This document shows, piece after piece, positions 26,159 through 40,300 of a DNA stretch of 64,000 nt. This DNA is from Apostichopus japonicus (lineage: Eukaryota; Echinodermata; Holothuroidea; Aspidochirotida; Stichopodidae). The translations under genes were made by a program, and so were the position numbers. The DNA lies in the NCBI RefSeq assembly GCF_037975245.1, contig NC_092574.1:24593713-24657712 (forward strand), read 5' to 3'. Each line of letters opens with the position of its first letter. Position 1 is the stretch's first letter. The notes below the pieces were generated by a model. It ran no database searches and was not told where the DNA came from. It saw only the letters and a program-made list of their open reading frames with translations.

Positions 26159-27517
26159 AACGTTATTCTCTGTATACAGTCACAAACAGCCACAAACAGT
26201 ATTTTATAGAGCGATGAAATGTTCCACATTCATGATTGCTTTTCAGTGCATGACGATATGCATAGTCGCCTTCAAGAATCAAAATCGTTTTTTACTTGTA
26301 TGAAATTTTATGTAAACACCGTATGAATCATCCATGTGAAATGAAAGAATATGGTTTACGCTTAATTTATTCAGTCTCCTCTTTGAGTAATAAAACTTGC
26401 CATGTTGCTGCAATAAACATCTGATGACAAACCCCGCGGCTATAAAATTGTTTTTTTCCCCGTCGTACACCTTGTTGAGATCATTTATATGTGCAAATAC
26501 TTCTGTTTTAAAAACAAATGCTTCAATGCAAACATTTTCAAATTGTGAACAAGAACGAACATGGCCGATTGTTTTGTGTAATAAACTCCGCCAGCAACAT
26601 GAATACCAAGAGAAATATCTTAGTTAGAAAAACATCCATGTTATGCCGTTGTCTTTTTATGACATATGTTACCTCTTAAAATTTGTTGTAATTGAAATAT
26701 TACTATTAATACCACTGTACTGACTCACAGTCAGTGTATGGAAGCCACTATTTCTGTTCTGTTGGAAGTTATTGTAATTATTAAAAAGGAATACGTCGAT
26801 ATATACAAGAAGAGATACTACACATGATGTTAGATAGAAGACCTATAAGCTATCACATTCTTTGTGTTGTACTGAAAACTGAAATTAATAACGCTCATAT
26901 GAATCACTCGTAGTTTACTTAATTAGAATAGTTAATCGCGAAATCGATAGTTTTATTGAATTTATTCATCATAATTTCAAATTCATTATAAATTTCAAAA
27001 ATGATCACGGTCGTTAATTTCATATATATCATGGGAAATTTGTCGGCCGTAGTGCAGGGATATATATAGTTTTATAATATTGCAATTGAATATTTGAATA
27101 TTCAGGAGCATGCTCTGATGCTTTCTTTAAAACCTTGCAATCATTTCCCGCCAGATCAAGAATGAAATGGTGTGGTAGAAATTCCCCCATGTATAACAGG
27201 TGTAGAGTGCTGAGGTATTGCTTAGTTGGCATCAGCAAGAACACATTTACACTTGCTTCTTTAAAATAGCAACAAACCTGTGGTCTTTTTTAATATACAG
27301 TATACTTGTATCTAGTTACGTAGTTGTTAGGTGTGACTCTTAAATACTGCTTTAGAAGATACATAACAATATCACCAAAACTCCACAGGTTTGTGTTGGA
27401 GATTAAAATCATTTGTAATTATATGGAACGTTTTGGTGCCATCAAAATGTCCTTTCTGCACTTTTACTGCAATTCATCATTTTGTTCGAAAACGTTGACA
27501 TGGTGAGATTTCGATGC
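26159..27517. other. Unassigned DNA
   Basis: No repeat larger than a 7-bp-stem hairpin near 26718-26736 is seen; no gene recognised. Confidence 0.55.
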
Positions 27518-27815
27518 GAGCGTAATAAGTCATATTGTTGCTAAATGTTACATTGACGACATATATGTGATCAATTGATCATTTTGCTTATTTATTTAGA
27601 AATGATGACTTTCTAATATAAGAGCGTCATCCTTCATGTTGTTGCAAAATGTCGAATTGTTGATGTATATATGTTAAATGATCAATTTATCATTTACCTG
27701 CAAATTATTAAATCGATGACATTCGATGAGTTATCTTTTGCAGTAAAATGTTGAATTCGTCACTTATTAGATTCAAGGAATTTTTCCTTTTGCTTCAAAA
27801 TGGTCACGTATTTAC
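27518..27815. repeat. Degenerate 105-bp tandem triplication
   Basis: Related segments start at 27518, 27622 and 27728 (offsets 104 and 106). They share the order GAGCGT or GAGTTAT, then TTGTTGCWAAATGT, then GATGTATATATG and ATGATCAATT-like sequence. The third copy is shortest and most diverged. Identity is moderate, so this is an old event. Confidence 0.6.
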
Positions 27816-28371
27816 TGAACTATTAACCTTTTTTGTACAAAAATTGCTACAAAGTTATACGAAACATCGAACCATGTCGATGGCACCTCAACGTTTCCAT
27901 AACAATCTGACTATAACATGACAAGATCAGGTTTATAGATATTACTTCTTGATGCGTGACATTATTGATGTAGTAATGAATTATTCCAAAAGGAAATCTA
28001 AGAGAAGATCACGATTAAAACACATTAGTTTTCAAACAGTTTGTTGCCAAATTAAATTTCAAGGGATACATGGGGGAACGATGTTATTGGAGCATGAACA
28101 AGTGAGAATTAAACGCCGACTTGGTAAAGCGTGGCTTAAATGTAATGTTGCTTCCTGTGAATATTATAATCAAAACAGCAACAGTAAACATGTCTAAATG
28201 ATTCTGTTAACGCAAACTTGGTTAAAAGTTAAAAAAAAATATCATGTGATGGAAAGAAAAAGTTACTAACGAGATAGATAGATTTAAGAAGAAAACTGGT
28301 ATAAAAATATTACATGGCTTATGGAACTGGAGGTGGATTACTCGTTTCAGTATGCTACCTGTGGTATAGTG

Positions 28372-28470
28372 ATATTTGTATTGCGAAGATGGAAGAGGGG
28401 GGGGGCACAAAAGAACAACAGTTTTACATGTAGACGGTAACCCCCCCCCCACCCCTTCCGATATACAAAC
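28372..28470. repeat. Imperfect G-run/C-run inverted repeat
   Basis: TTTGTATTGCGAAGATGGAA followed by a nine-G run (to about 28404) is the rough inverse of a ten-C run and CACCCCTTCCGATATACAAA (28441-28470). The loop is about 35 bases. Open frames on the minus strand here have no recognisable content. Confidence 0.5.
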
Positions 28471-30117
<1,647 letters not shown>

Positions 30118-30525
30118 TATTTATTAACATGTGTTACATTTATGACCAGTTGCTACTGAGAAGGGCTTACAAACAGAAAATACTAAACACACAATCCTAT
30201 GCATAATGATTGACTGGTCTAACTACACTATACTCTATTGATTTCGCCAATAATTTTGAATAACACTTTACTGCAAAACGCTTAAAACCTGCAAATTTAA
30301 ACCATTTTACAAGTATACTTACTAGACAAACAAAGGGACGTGTTGTTTAGATTCCTAACCAGTCATTAGTTGAAACAGCATTTGAGTAATGACTACATCT
30401 GTTAGTCATTTTTCCACAGTAGCATCTGTTGACAGGTGTAACATGTGTTACGGTGTGATAACACACTTCATTATATATTTTTGACGGTTGTCTCTTATTC
30501 ACAGTAAAAACTAATTAAGCCATGT
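30118..30525. mobile_element. Second copy of the MITE-like element, left end lost in (TA)n
   Basis: Aligns from TTATTAACATGTG through the right terminus AAGCCATGT at 30517-30525 with the copy at 14223-14670. Shared landmarks include ACATTTATGACCAGTT, AATGATTGACTGG, CTAACCAGTCATTAGTTGAA, CTGTTAGTCATTTTT and AACACACTTCA. It lacks the TATAGGGACA triplication. Its left TIR is replaced by the AT-rich end of the microsatellite at 29944-30117. Divergence looks like 15-25 percent by eye, so these are not recent duplicates of each other. Confidence 0.75.
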
Positions 30526-33174
30526 ACATTGGGTGTCAAAATCTCAAAAATGTCTCTTCATACATTATGTATGTTTTTTTTTTAATATGAACCACAAGTT
30601 TTGCATTTCTTTCTTTTAGTAATTAAACGTTGCCTTTTGATTTAAAAAAAAGGTATTTACATTTTCTTTCACTAGTGAAAATCGAAATTGTTAAAATGAT
30701 AATCAATCACCTGAATTAGTTTTTCAGAATGAAAATGTTCCATTTTCTCAATGTTTAGAAATAAGTATTCGATTTAATTCCTCTAATCAAAGTCACATAT
30801 TCCACTGGCGCTCGAATAGTGTGTCAGCCCCTCCGACCCCCATCCGGCCTCCCCTCCCATCAGTTTGAGCACACTTCCGACACCCTGGTGACATGTTGGC
30901 GAAGGATGTTTAATGTATAATATCGAAGTCATCACGTTTTATCTTACCGAGGAACCTTCCTGTTATCTTTTATATACCGAAGACAACTGTATACTAAAAA
31001 GCAGAATAGCAAACGTGAAATTTGAAGCTACCAAGGTCTGCTAACATTGTTATTTTCAAAAATAACAAATTGAATTCCCTTGGCGTGTTTTACATCATGA
31101 AATAAAGTTAAGAATAAGAAATCCTGACAGAGCATGTGCACTAATTTAAGCTTCTTTCCAGTCCACATTTGCCGTCAACTCCTCTTCATTAAATTACTTT
31201 AGAATTTGCTTGTCTTCCCTTTGTTGATTTTTAGGTTATTTTGAACGATTCATTACCCATGTCTTGATGCATCAACCTAGTTTTCCGTTTAACAATTGAA
31301 ATATATTGAATCGTATTATGTTGAAGATATTTCACCATGATTTTGCTTTTGTCATCCAGTAGCGAACAAACATGGTTACAATGTATATTACGCCGCATAC
31401 GTAATGTAATAAATAATAATCAGCAGTTATTTTTACGACGCTTAAGCTATACCTCAAATGCGGGAGAAACCCGGAAGGGCTTATGGATTACAACTTACAC
31501 GGCGGGTGGCTTCCAATTCAACATTTTTAACTCAAATTTGGAATCTTTTCCATCAAGGAAGTCATTTCATATGGGAAAACCGTACATTGCTCTTGGATAA
31601 AAAACCCACCATACAATGAACCGGTCGCAGATTTGTTTGCCCAAACAGGTGTCAATTATGTAAAAATAGTCCGTTCATGATTGGTCATGGAAAAGTTACG
31701 TCAACACCAGCGATACATTCACTTCGAGGTTACCAAAATCTAGTCGTTGCAACGAAGATATATCCGTCCTATAAGTACGGTGTTTATTTAATAGTTTCAT
31801 CTACATATTATTTAGCCCAATGGAGATACATACAATTCAACAGAAAAGTTGTGTATTAAATTAAGCCATGATTATTCGCGTACCATTTTCCAAATTTTAG
31901 ACAGGAAAATTCAGACTAACTAGTTTCCTAATCTAGTCGCGCAATTCATTCACGTACTGTACCGGTGCATACTATTGATGTTGTCATGTTTTGCGTATAT
32001 TCATTCAAGACTCGTGAGCTCACGTCGTGAAGTTGATTTTAGTGCAACCAATCCACGAAACGAATTCCGATTTCAATAGAACGGAAATCGTTTTCAGTGA
32101 CGTCAATAAACTCATTCGTATTTTGACATTTTAAGACCCGTTGACCTTATTATCTTTTGATTCAGTGTATGTAAGCCACCTTACATAAACAAAGAATTCT
32201 AGAAAAATCCCCCTCCTTTTCACCCCTCACCCAGAATGGCATAACTTGCACGGGGTGACAAAGGAAGGATCTGCCCCGGGTGCCAACTATGATAGGTACG
32301 CCACTTGAAGTATAGGCAAACGTATTTGCATACGTATTTAGAATTTCAAGGCTTATGATTTCTTGTAACTATTTGTTTATCTAACTTATACTGCATACAA
32401 TAATCATTTCCAAAAAAGTTGAAAACTGAAGACCACCATTTTGAAAGATTCATTGTGGAACTGTGGATCAGAAAAAAAATGATATATATCCATTTTACGA
32501 CGGCTTATTTATTTTTCTATTACAATTCCAAATCGCCACTAATGTCAGTATTCCTTTAAAACATTTTATTCTGTTTTATTTTTTTCGCAAAGCATCAAAT
32601 AAAAAAAATCAAAATAATTAAAACAAAATCAAAAATAAAATCAAAGCCGTAGAGCATTGATTTAAGACTTGTAATCTTTGAGCTGAACATTTTTGCCAAG
32701 TTTCCAAGGAATTATTGTTTGTTCTTCATAATATCTATTAATATCGTATATACTCCCACGGTTTTCTTATGTTCTCCTCAAGCGGTAGAGAAATCCGAGG
32801 GAAAGTGGTTTTATCAAGTTGAATTAATCTCAGGATTCGATATTAACCTTGCAATCTATACACGATAGGATTCTATAACTACGGGGCTTGCGAAGAAAAA
32901 TAGCAACAAATAAAAAAAATATAAAATAAAGTATAAAAAACGCATTACAACAAAATCTGTTCGATCATCTTTCGATTCATTTAATGATTTTGGCTAAGGG
33001 CCATCTCACCATCAACGGCCAATGTGCAACTTATCGCCTTGGAGGAGACGTCTTCTGTGCAATAAGAACACCTATCCACATCAGTGATTGCTTATACTAG
33101 TGAAAAATCCATAATTTCTAAAAATTAGTGTCCAACTTGTCCGTAACGGATATCATATTCAGTCACGAATTTAC
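30526..33174. other. Unassigned DNA with a possible repeat end near 32.25 kb
   Basis: CACGGGGTGACAAAGG followed by CTGCCCCGGGTGCCA (about 32248-32285) is GC-rich and typical in style of dispersed repeats, but no second copy is in the window. Otherwise nothing recognised. Confidence 0.45.
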
Positions 33175-33235
33175 CTAACCAGGGCCCCCTGGGCCAGACA
33201 TAATTTTGAGTTTGGGGCCCCAACTGGCAGTAAGG
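33175..33235. repeat. GGGCCC-rich left flank of the 40-bp array
   Basis: AACCAGGGCCCCC at 33178 and GGGGCCCCAACTGG at 33215 bracket a short AT-richer spacer. The reverse complement of 34305-34345 gives a similar order, AACCAGGGCTCCC then GGGCCCCCAC. This may be one arm of an inverted pair about 1.1 kb apart that encloses the minisatellite. The match is short and imperfect. Confidence 0.35.
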
Positions 33236-33560
33236 CAATCAAGGCAGGCTTTTCAGTATATATTTTAAGCCAGGTGTGTAGTTAGTAGATATTTATACAG
33301 TGTATCAGCAGTGGTTTCCATTGTAAATATCTTTTTCATAGCTTGAGATGAATGTTTAGCACACTGTTAGTCTGTAAATAGATAAGTAATATTAAGTATG
33401 AACCCCCCAAAAAATCATTCATTTAAGGTTTCTTTGGGAGCTAATAATAGGTCCTCTTTCCTACCTTTTTTACATTTTTACTTGCAGAGGTAATGGCCAA
33501 TATATAAGTCGTTTTGGGGAATTCGGATTTCATACAAGTTAGAAACACTCATAAGGAATC

Positions 33561-34021
33561 AACTTGAAATATTGTAGTCTAGCACTACATGGGGCAACCA
33601 AACCTTGAAACATTGAAGTTTAGTACTACATGGGCAACAAAAATTTGAAACATGGAAGTTTAGCACTACATGGGCAACCAAAACTTGAAACATTAAAGTT
33701 TAGCACTACATGGGCAACCAAAACTTGAAACATCGAAGTTTAGCACTACATGGGCAACCAAAACTTGAAACATGGAAGTTTAGCACTACATGGGCAACCA
33801 AAACTTGAAACATTGAAGTTTAGCACTACATGGGCAACCAAAACTTGAAACATGGAAGTTTAGTACTACATGGGCAACCAAAACTTGAAACATTGAAGTT
33901 TAGCACTACATGGGCAACCAAAACTTGAAACATCGAAGTTTAGTACTACATGGGCAACCAAAACTTGAAACATGGAAGTTTAGCACTTACATGAGCAACC
34001 ACAACTTGAAATATTGATTCC
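33561..34021. repeat. 40-bp minisatellite, 11 full copies
   Basis: Exactly 40-bp units from 33561, 33601, 33641 and so on to 33961, where an inserted base makes the last full copy 41 bp, followed by a half copy. The consensus begins AAACTTGAAACATNGAAG and ends CTACATGGGCAACCA. Internal copies are nearly identical; only unit positions 14-15 (TG, GG, CG or TA) and the base in TAGYAC vary. The first and last copies are the most diverged, as expected when unequal exchange homogenises the middle. No unit-sized open frame is conserved. Confidence 0.98.
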
Positions 34022-34304
34022 AAGATAATAATTTCTCCACCTGTTATACATACTAAATGTTATACTAATAGTTAAGTTTCCACAAAGCTGAAAACAATTC
34101 AATGACAACGAATGAAAAAAATCATCTAATAGGCTGTGGAGTAATTTAGGTTTTCAGATACTCTCGGTTTAAGAATGAGAGATGGGGCCCTTCATCCTTA
34201 CTTTATCTAAACTATACTTGACGCAAAGGTATAAATGTTAAAAACCAGTAAGTTTTCTCTGACTATCTTAATTGACTTGCAGTTGTGATCCGATGTGCCA
34301 AAAA

Positions 34305-34345
34305 CAACTGTGGGGGCCCTCAGGACATTGGGAGCCCTGGTTCAA
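34305..34345. repeat. GGGCCC-rich right flank of the 40-bp array
   Basis: TGTGGGGGCCCTCAGG followed by GGGAGCCCTGGTT is the partial inverse of the block near 33178-33228. An open frame across it starting at 34295 shows no recognisable domain. Confidence 0.33.
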
Positions 34346-36439
34346 AGAACCGCCAAGCCAGATATTACTACTCGTCTGACCATGGGCCGCATTGATTTGT
34401 ACATCCGATGCTTTGATATATGCACCATCGGGGCTCCACTGGGGATTATCATGTGCATGTTTCTTCTAGTTATCCGGAATTAACGTATTTCCTGGATGGG
34501 CAATTGTCATGGTACTATCGACAATTACGTTACTTCGAAATTATCAATACTGTGACTCAGTTTCAGATAGGAGATTCAAGTCTGTAGACATCTTTGGTCG
34601 CTATGTTGACTACTGTATGCTTTTTGACTACTGTATGCTATGCAACTGTATTACTACTGTATACTATATAACAACGTTGAAATGTTGGTAAATGTAATAC
34701 AAGGGAACACTTAACATATAGGACGTCAATACGTGGAGTGGCAGCACACTGTAGCATCAATCTGTAACCATGATCATGTGCAGTATATTTTTCCTTCGCG
34801 AAGTGTCCCACTATAATTAATTTAACATAACCCTGTCATGATCACAATGCGGTTACAGTTTCGATGTAAGGAGACTGTGCTTGATAGTGGATAAAAATGT
34901 CTGGTTTTCGTGCCCAGGTTCTTTCTTGGGTAACTTTTCTTAAAACATATGGTAGCTTCAAACAATAGTATAATGAAACGTCCGTTTATGCAAGAAGTAC
35001 GGAGTGAACCACCAAGGCCCACAAAGATCAAGAATAAGTCATTGGTCTTGTATAAGCACTGCTTATTCAGAGTCAGTTATGATCAATAATTGTGGTTATT
35101 TGTATGTAGGTGATTGCCTTGAAGAAACCTAGTCTTGTCACGTAGGAATTTAGAAGTTATATCAATTGTTACATTAGTTTTACCTCTTTTGATGCTGTTA
35201 CATTGGAGCCAAAACCATTGTCGAAACATTAAAGGATCAGTCCAAGACGGCATCATAACTAATAAGATTTTATTTCCGGACCAAAATGATGCATGACTAA
35301 CTTTAGTACCTACGTAAACTTTTTTAATATTGTGATTGTGATGGGAATGTTTCGAGACGTATTGATAAATATAAAACTCAGTCTTAGCTTTACGATGGTA
35401 ATCGACTCCCAAGGAACTCATCAAGAGGGACTACTGACATATCTTGCCAACCTCTTATGATGATAAATCAAACATTGACAACAAAATCTTTGAAAAATTT
35501 ATCATCCTTTGAAATGTTAATAACTCAAACCTTCCACAATTCGATGAAGAAAAAAATGAAAAGGAAAACTTTTCTAAAGTTTTCTTCAATCAAAAATAAA
35601 AAAGAAAAAGAAAAAGACCTTCGAAAGAATAAGAAATAATATTTTTGAAGAAACTTTTGGATATATTTTGAATATTGACATTCTTTTTAGTTTTGAAATA
35701 AGCAAAAATTGTATTGGTTTAGCCAGTAAATGTGTAACTATATACCACAAGGTTCTCTGAATAAATATTTTCATTGTCAAGTGGCTTATACCAACATGAA
35801 AGTGTATTTCATATTGAATTGATAATTTCCGTCACAATTTATATATTTTGCTATTTTGTTCACGAAAGGAATATAATTCGTCTGCCTGATGAATAAACAA
35901 TCCTGTCACACCTGCATTTTATTACATTTTTACGTGCATAATCAACTTTTATCTGCTCTTCTCTGTAAACATTCATCAACATTTTGACAAACAATTTATG
36001 ATTCTAATCATTTCCTGTTTGTATTATCACCAGATACAAGATGACTGTTTTTTATAACGGTTTGGACATGTCTTTTTTTCCCTTAAATTTTGTTTTAAAT
36101 CTTTTACTTAGGTTGCATTTTGAAATTGAATAATTCATCGAACACTCATACAGCCTCATCGCAAACTGTTCTTACTTACATACAACTTGGTTTGAATATT
36201 TGGTTCACTTCATAAAAGCACACCATTCACGTTCGTATCACTTAAAGGTCCGGTGTAGCCGATTGTTATGTAAGGTGAACAAGCAAGCCGCTTCTCGTAC
36301 GAACGATTGAAGCACATGATTAGGCTTTATTCATTGATATATGTACCAAAGAATACAGAGGGTTTTCACTTCATTGAACGTTTGTGATAATACCTTACCA
36401 ACACAAATATTAATGGCAGTGGTGGCTATTGTGATTCGT
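34346..36439. other. Unassigned DNA
   Basis: GACTACTGTATGCT is tandemly repeated at about 34608-34640. A 113-codon minus frame at 35083-35424 is the longest non-repetitive one here, but no motif is recognised. Confidence 0.5.
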
Positions 36440-36842
36440 GGTAGTTGTGTAGTCGATGATGATGTTGATGCCGATGGCGGTGGCGATGGTGTTGCGTTGA
36501 CGATAACTATTACACAAATGCTAATGATATTAGTGATTGTGGTAATGATGGTGGTACAAGGTTGTGTTAGTGAAGGTGATGGTTTGGCGGTAGTGGCGAT
36601 GGCGGCGATGATAGTGATGATGCTGCTGCTGAGAATGATGATGACGGCGATGGAAATAGCGGTGGCAGTTATGACGATAGTGATGGCGATGTCGACTTCA
36701 CAATAGATTTGTAGTTTTGTTATGAGTGGTGGTTTAATTGATGACGGTAATGGTGTGGTGGTGATGATGATGGTGATGGTGGTAATGATGATGATGATAC
36801 TGATGATGGTGATGGTGGTGATGATGATGATGATGATGGTGG

Positions 36843-36892
<50 letters not shown>

Positions 36893-36897
36893 GTGCT
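36440..36897. repeat. GAT/GGT trinucleotide repeat region
   Basis: Mixed GATGGT, GGCGAT and GTGATG triplets from about 36440, becoming an almost pure (GAT)n at about 36845-36893. A 198-codon minus frame (36331-36927) and plus frames rich in M, V and D are triplet artefacts. Confidence 0.93.
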
Positions 36898-37275
36898 GGT
36901 ATTTATATTATTTACATTGCATTCCAAGGCATGACAAACCTACCTGTGATACTCAGTAACTACATAGCCCAAGAAATCTAAGTGCGTCTCTTTAAGCCGA
37001 ACATGTTAATAAGTTCTAAAATAGAACAAAAAAAGAAGAAGAAAGAAGCAACCAGCCAAGAGAGTACAATTTTAAGTTTCAGAATAGCTGAAATATTAGC
37101 ACTTGTAATCCACTCGAGAACTAGCAAGTTCACCTTCAAATATTTACCTTCTGGGATGCATGATGACAAGTGTTGTCATCAATCGTGTCAAGTAAATATT
37201 GACTGATGTCATTTTATCTGTCGAAAGATTTTATTTCAAACATGAACACGTCAATCTTAACACTTCAATTTGGTT

Positions 37276-37278
<3 letters not shown>

Positions 37279-37309
<31 letters not shown>
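37279..37309. repeat. (TA)n microsatellite
   Basis: About 31 bp. Confidence 0.97.
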
Positions 37310-37313
<4 letters not shown>

Positions 37314-40300
37314 GACATCAGGAAAACATGCTATCATTTCTTAAATGGCAAAATCTTCACCTGAAAAAGAAATTCCTTTTTATTTATTTTATTTGTCACA
37401 TAATATTTATTTTTATTTATCATATTTCACATATACCAATATCAAACCTTTATATTGGTCAGAGTGTAAGGCTAAATGTTAATTTTTTCCATTTATTTTT
37501 TAACGTTTAATACCTCATCCAAAACATTTTCTTCTTACTTTTATATATACAACAGGACATCAATATACATGGTGATATTCCACACCATTTGTCCTTGTGG
37601 AATTTGTAATGCATTGTAAACATATTACTTCAGGCCGTCAAATCTTTATGTTTTCTCATTGAGGTTTGCGTGATGGTATATTTGTCAGATTAAATAAGTC
37701 CACTCAGTCATTTTAATTGAAGAGCCTCTGATATTAGCAAGGGACATTGCTCAAAACATTAAAGTGGTACAGCAATACAATCTGGGCTGATAGCAGTGTT
37801 TCCCTTTTAATGATCTACAACATATTAACATTAATGTATTAGCGTTCATTCATCCTGTAAAGTATATCAATAGCTACAACGGCTGCTTACGAGTCTACTA
37901 GGCCGACAATAAATTTTGCCGTTTGAGATTAATGTACGTCTGGTTCTATTCCTCCAGACAAACTTTAATCCCTTCGGAATATTCATTTAGCGATTTAAAT
38001 GATTATTTATAAAGGTTTACTGTACACAAACTTCGTAGATTATCTTTAAAATAGTTTAGCCAATGCTAAGGAAATTTACAATTCTGTTACATTATACCGT
38101 TGCTGATAACCTTTATTCACCGAGATGCCATTTAGCGATACCTGTTTGATATGAAGTCAAGATACAGCTATACTTCTCCTAACGTCAGGAGATACAAGAT
38201 CTCCTCTTTTCCGTGAATGAACATGATGGGGACACAATGCCTCCCCACAGCTTGCCTTGTTTTATGTATAGAATATCTGGAAATATATTCCGATATGTTA
38301 TTTAACTGTGAAAAAGTAGTCCTAAGAGAAAGGTATCGATGTGCTTTCGAGTTACAACCCCCATCTCGCCGTGCCGTTGAACGTGTATAGAAATGTCGTT
38401 AATATTGGAATCAACGTGGATCGCTGGTTTGCTGGGATAATTTGGTTTCTTTTACACAGGACTCAGGTAGTAGGATAATCTGTTAAAATAAAAATGCATG
38501 CTTGCTAGATGTAACATGGTAACTTCAACATCTCTCCCAACCCACCAAATGTTGCATATAAATCCAGTCTAGGAAATCATTCACCATTTTAAAGACTTTA
38601 AGGTATCCTGTAATTGGCCCCAAATATGTTAAATATTCAAATATGGTCACCTTTGGTCAAACTTCTTGAACTGTTTTTGCTACAACCTTTGAGGAAATTG
38701 TCCTCATTTGGGACATTCAATAATCTTGTGTGTTCTTTAAAAATGTCTGAGAACAATTTGGAGAGTCAAGAACTCAAGGAAAATACTTTTTGACAACTTC
38801 TAGTAATTATAGCCTGATATAATTTTTAATTTCCAAACTGTCTGACCATAGCAATATTCCTCCCGAACATGACTTGTGAATAACATTATCTGGATCAACA
38901 ATATACCGTACCTCTGATTTCAAAGGCATTTTTTCAAGGAGAAATAAACCCAGTGGGGTTTTCCAGTGACCTCATAGTAGAGCTATAAAATTCTTACACC
39001 CTCTTTGAAATTACTAGTCAAAGCTACCTTTCCCGAATTTCCAGGAATTTTCTAATTAATTTTTGTACAACTACTGTGTTGGCGCCTATTATGTAACGAG
39101 GCCGCCTCAAACATGAAGTCAGCCACATCGTAAGTTAAACAATTCCCCTCTCTGCATATGAATTGGAAACACTTTGCTATCGGGAATTGTTCGGAACTTG
39201 TTTGAGTAAACAGGAGAGAGCAGGAAGGAGCAAGGAAGGGGAAACGATATAATATTATTCCTGATGGGAAATGGTTTTTATAAAAAAGAGAACGCACAAA
39301 TGGCACAAAAGCACCCGACTTGCCCCTCCGTCGCAGTACTGTTACCAGTGTTAGCAGTACTAGCATCATAGTAACTGCCAGTGTCAGCCTCAGATGTGAT
39401 CTATTTAGCAAGCTCTAGGTCTCGTTGTCTCATTTCCTCCACTGTGTATTCAGGCTTGAATTGATAGCTGTCAAGTCCAAATGCATCGATGTTCTATTTT
39501 TTTTATCTTCAAAAATTCCCTAGTCCAGAAAGGTGTTTCGGAAGAAAAAAAAATTTGGATAGATATTGCCTTAGTTATCGTGAACGGCGCGAAGGAAATG
39601 TTAGTTCAATATGTTGAAATGCGATATGTGGCTCCCTAACGTCACAAAACAAGCAGGAACTGTCGGAATTAAAAAATGGCCAATGCTATGGGTGACAATT
39701 AAATCGATTTTAAGGTTGAAAGAAATGTGTTCAAGCAATTGTGTAGCTTCTGTCGAAAAGATCATAACTGCAAAACGGTATTCTCTAAGTAGAAAAGGCT
39801 ATAGGGTTTATTTTCTCCTTTAAAATACTGCGGTTGACTTTCACGATATCACAATTTTAGCACTTTTTTTTATAGGTTGTAAACAATACTATCTTATAAC
39901 ACCTGTATTCCGTGATACTTTCTATTGAAATCCTGGACAATAGAATATCCACAACACCATAGGAAATGATTGGATGTGTAAATGTTCCCATTCTATATAT
40001 TTGTTTAGCATACCATCGATTTCAAACTAGCATCACATTTTCTTTGCACTTTTGCGTTCCGAGGTAACACTGTTGCACTTACACGGCGTATGTTTATTGT
40101 TCTATTCCTAGAAGACACTCACGTAATTTGACAACTGACTTTTAGCTGCTTTGCTGCTAGACATAATAGTTAACAGCGAGAGTAGCCTATGATGATACCT
40201 AATGTTACTATATATTGAACAGTTGTCTTGAACTTGCAATTAGGGCATTTAGAGACTTCCTTTTGAATTTGGTTGTAGTCAAGCAAGCCTCTTCAAGGGC

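Noticed and set aside
33561-34021. CRISPR-like array
   Set aside because: Units are contiguous 40-bp tandem copies with no unique spacers, in an evidently eukaryotic context.
36331-36934. 198-codon minus frame (I/T-rich) and plus-strand M/V-rich frames
   Set aside because: Triplet-repeat artefacts of the GAT/GGT region; all are low complexity and no domain is seen.
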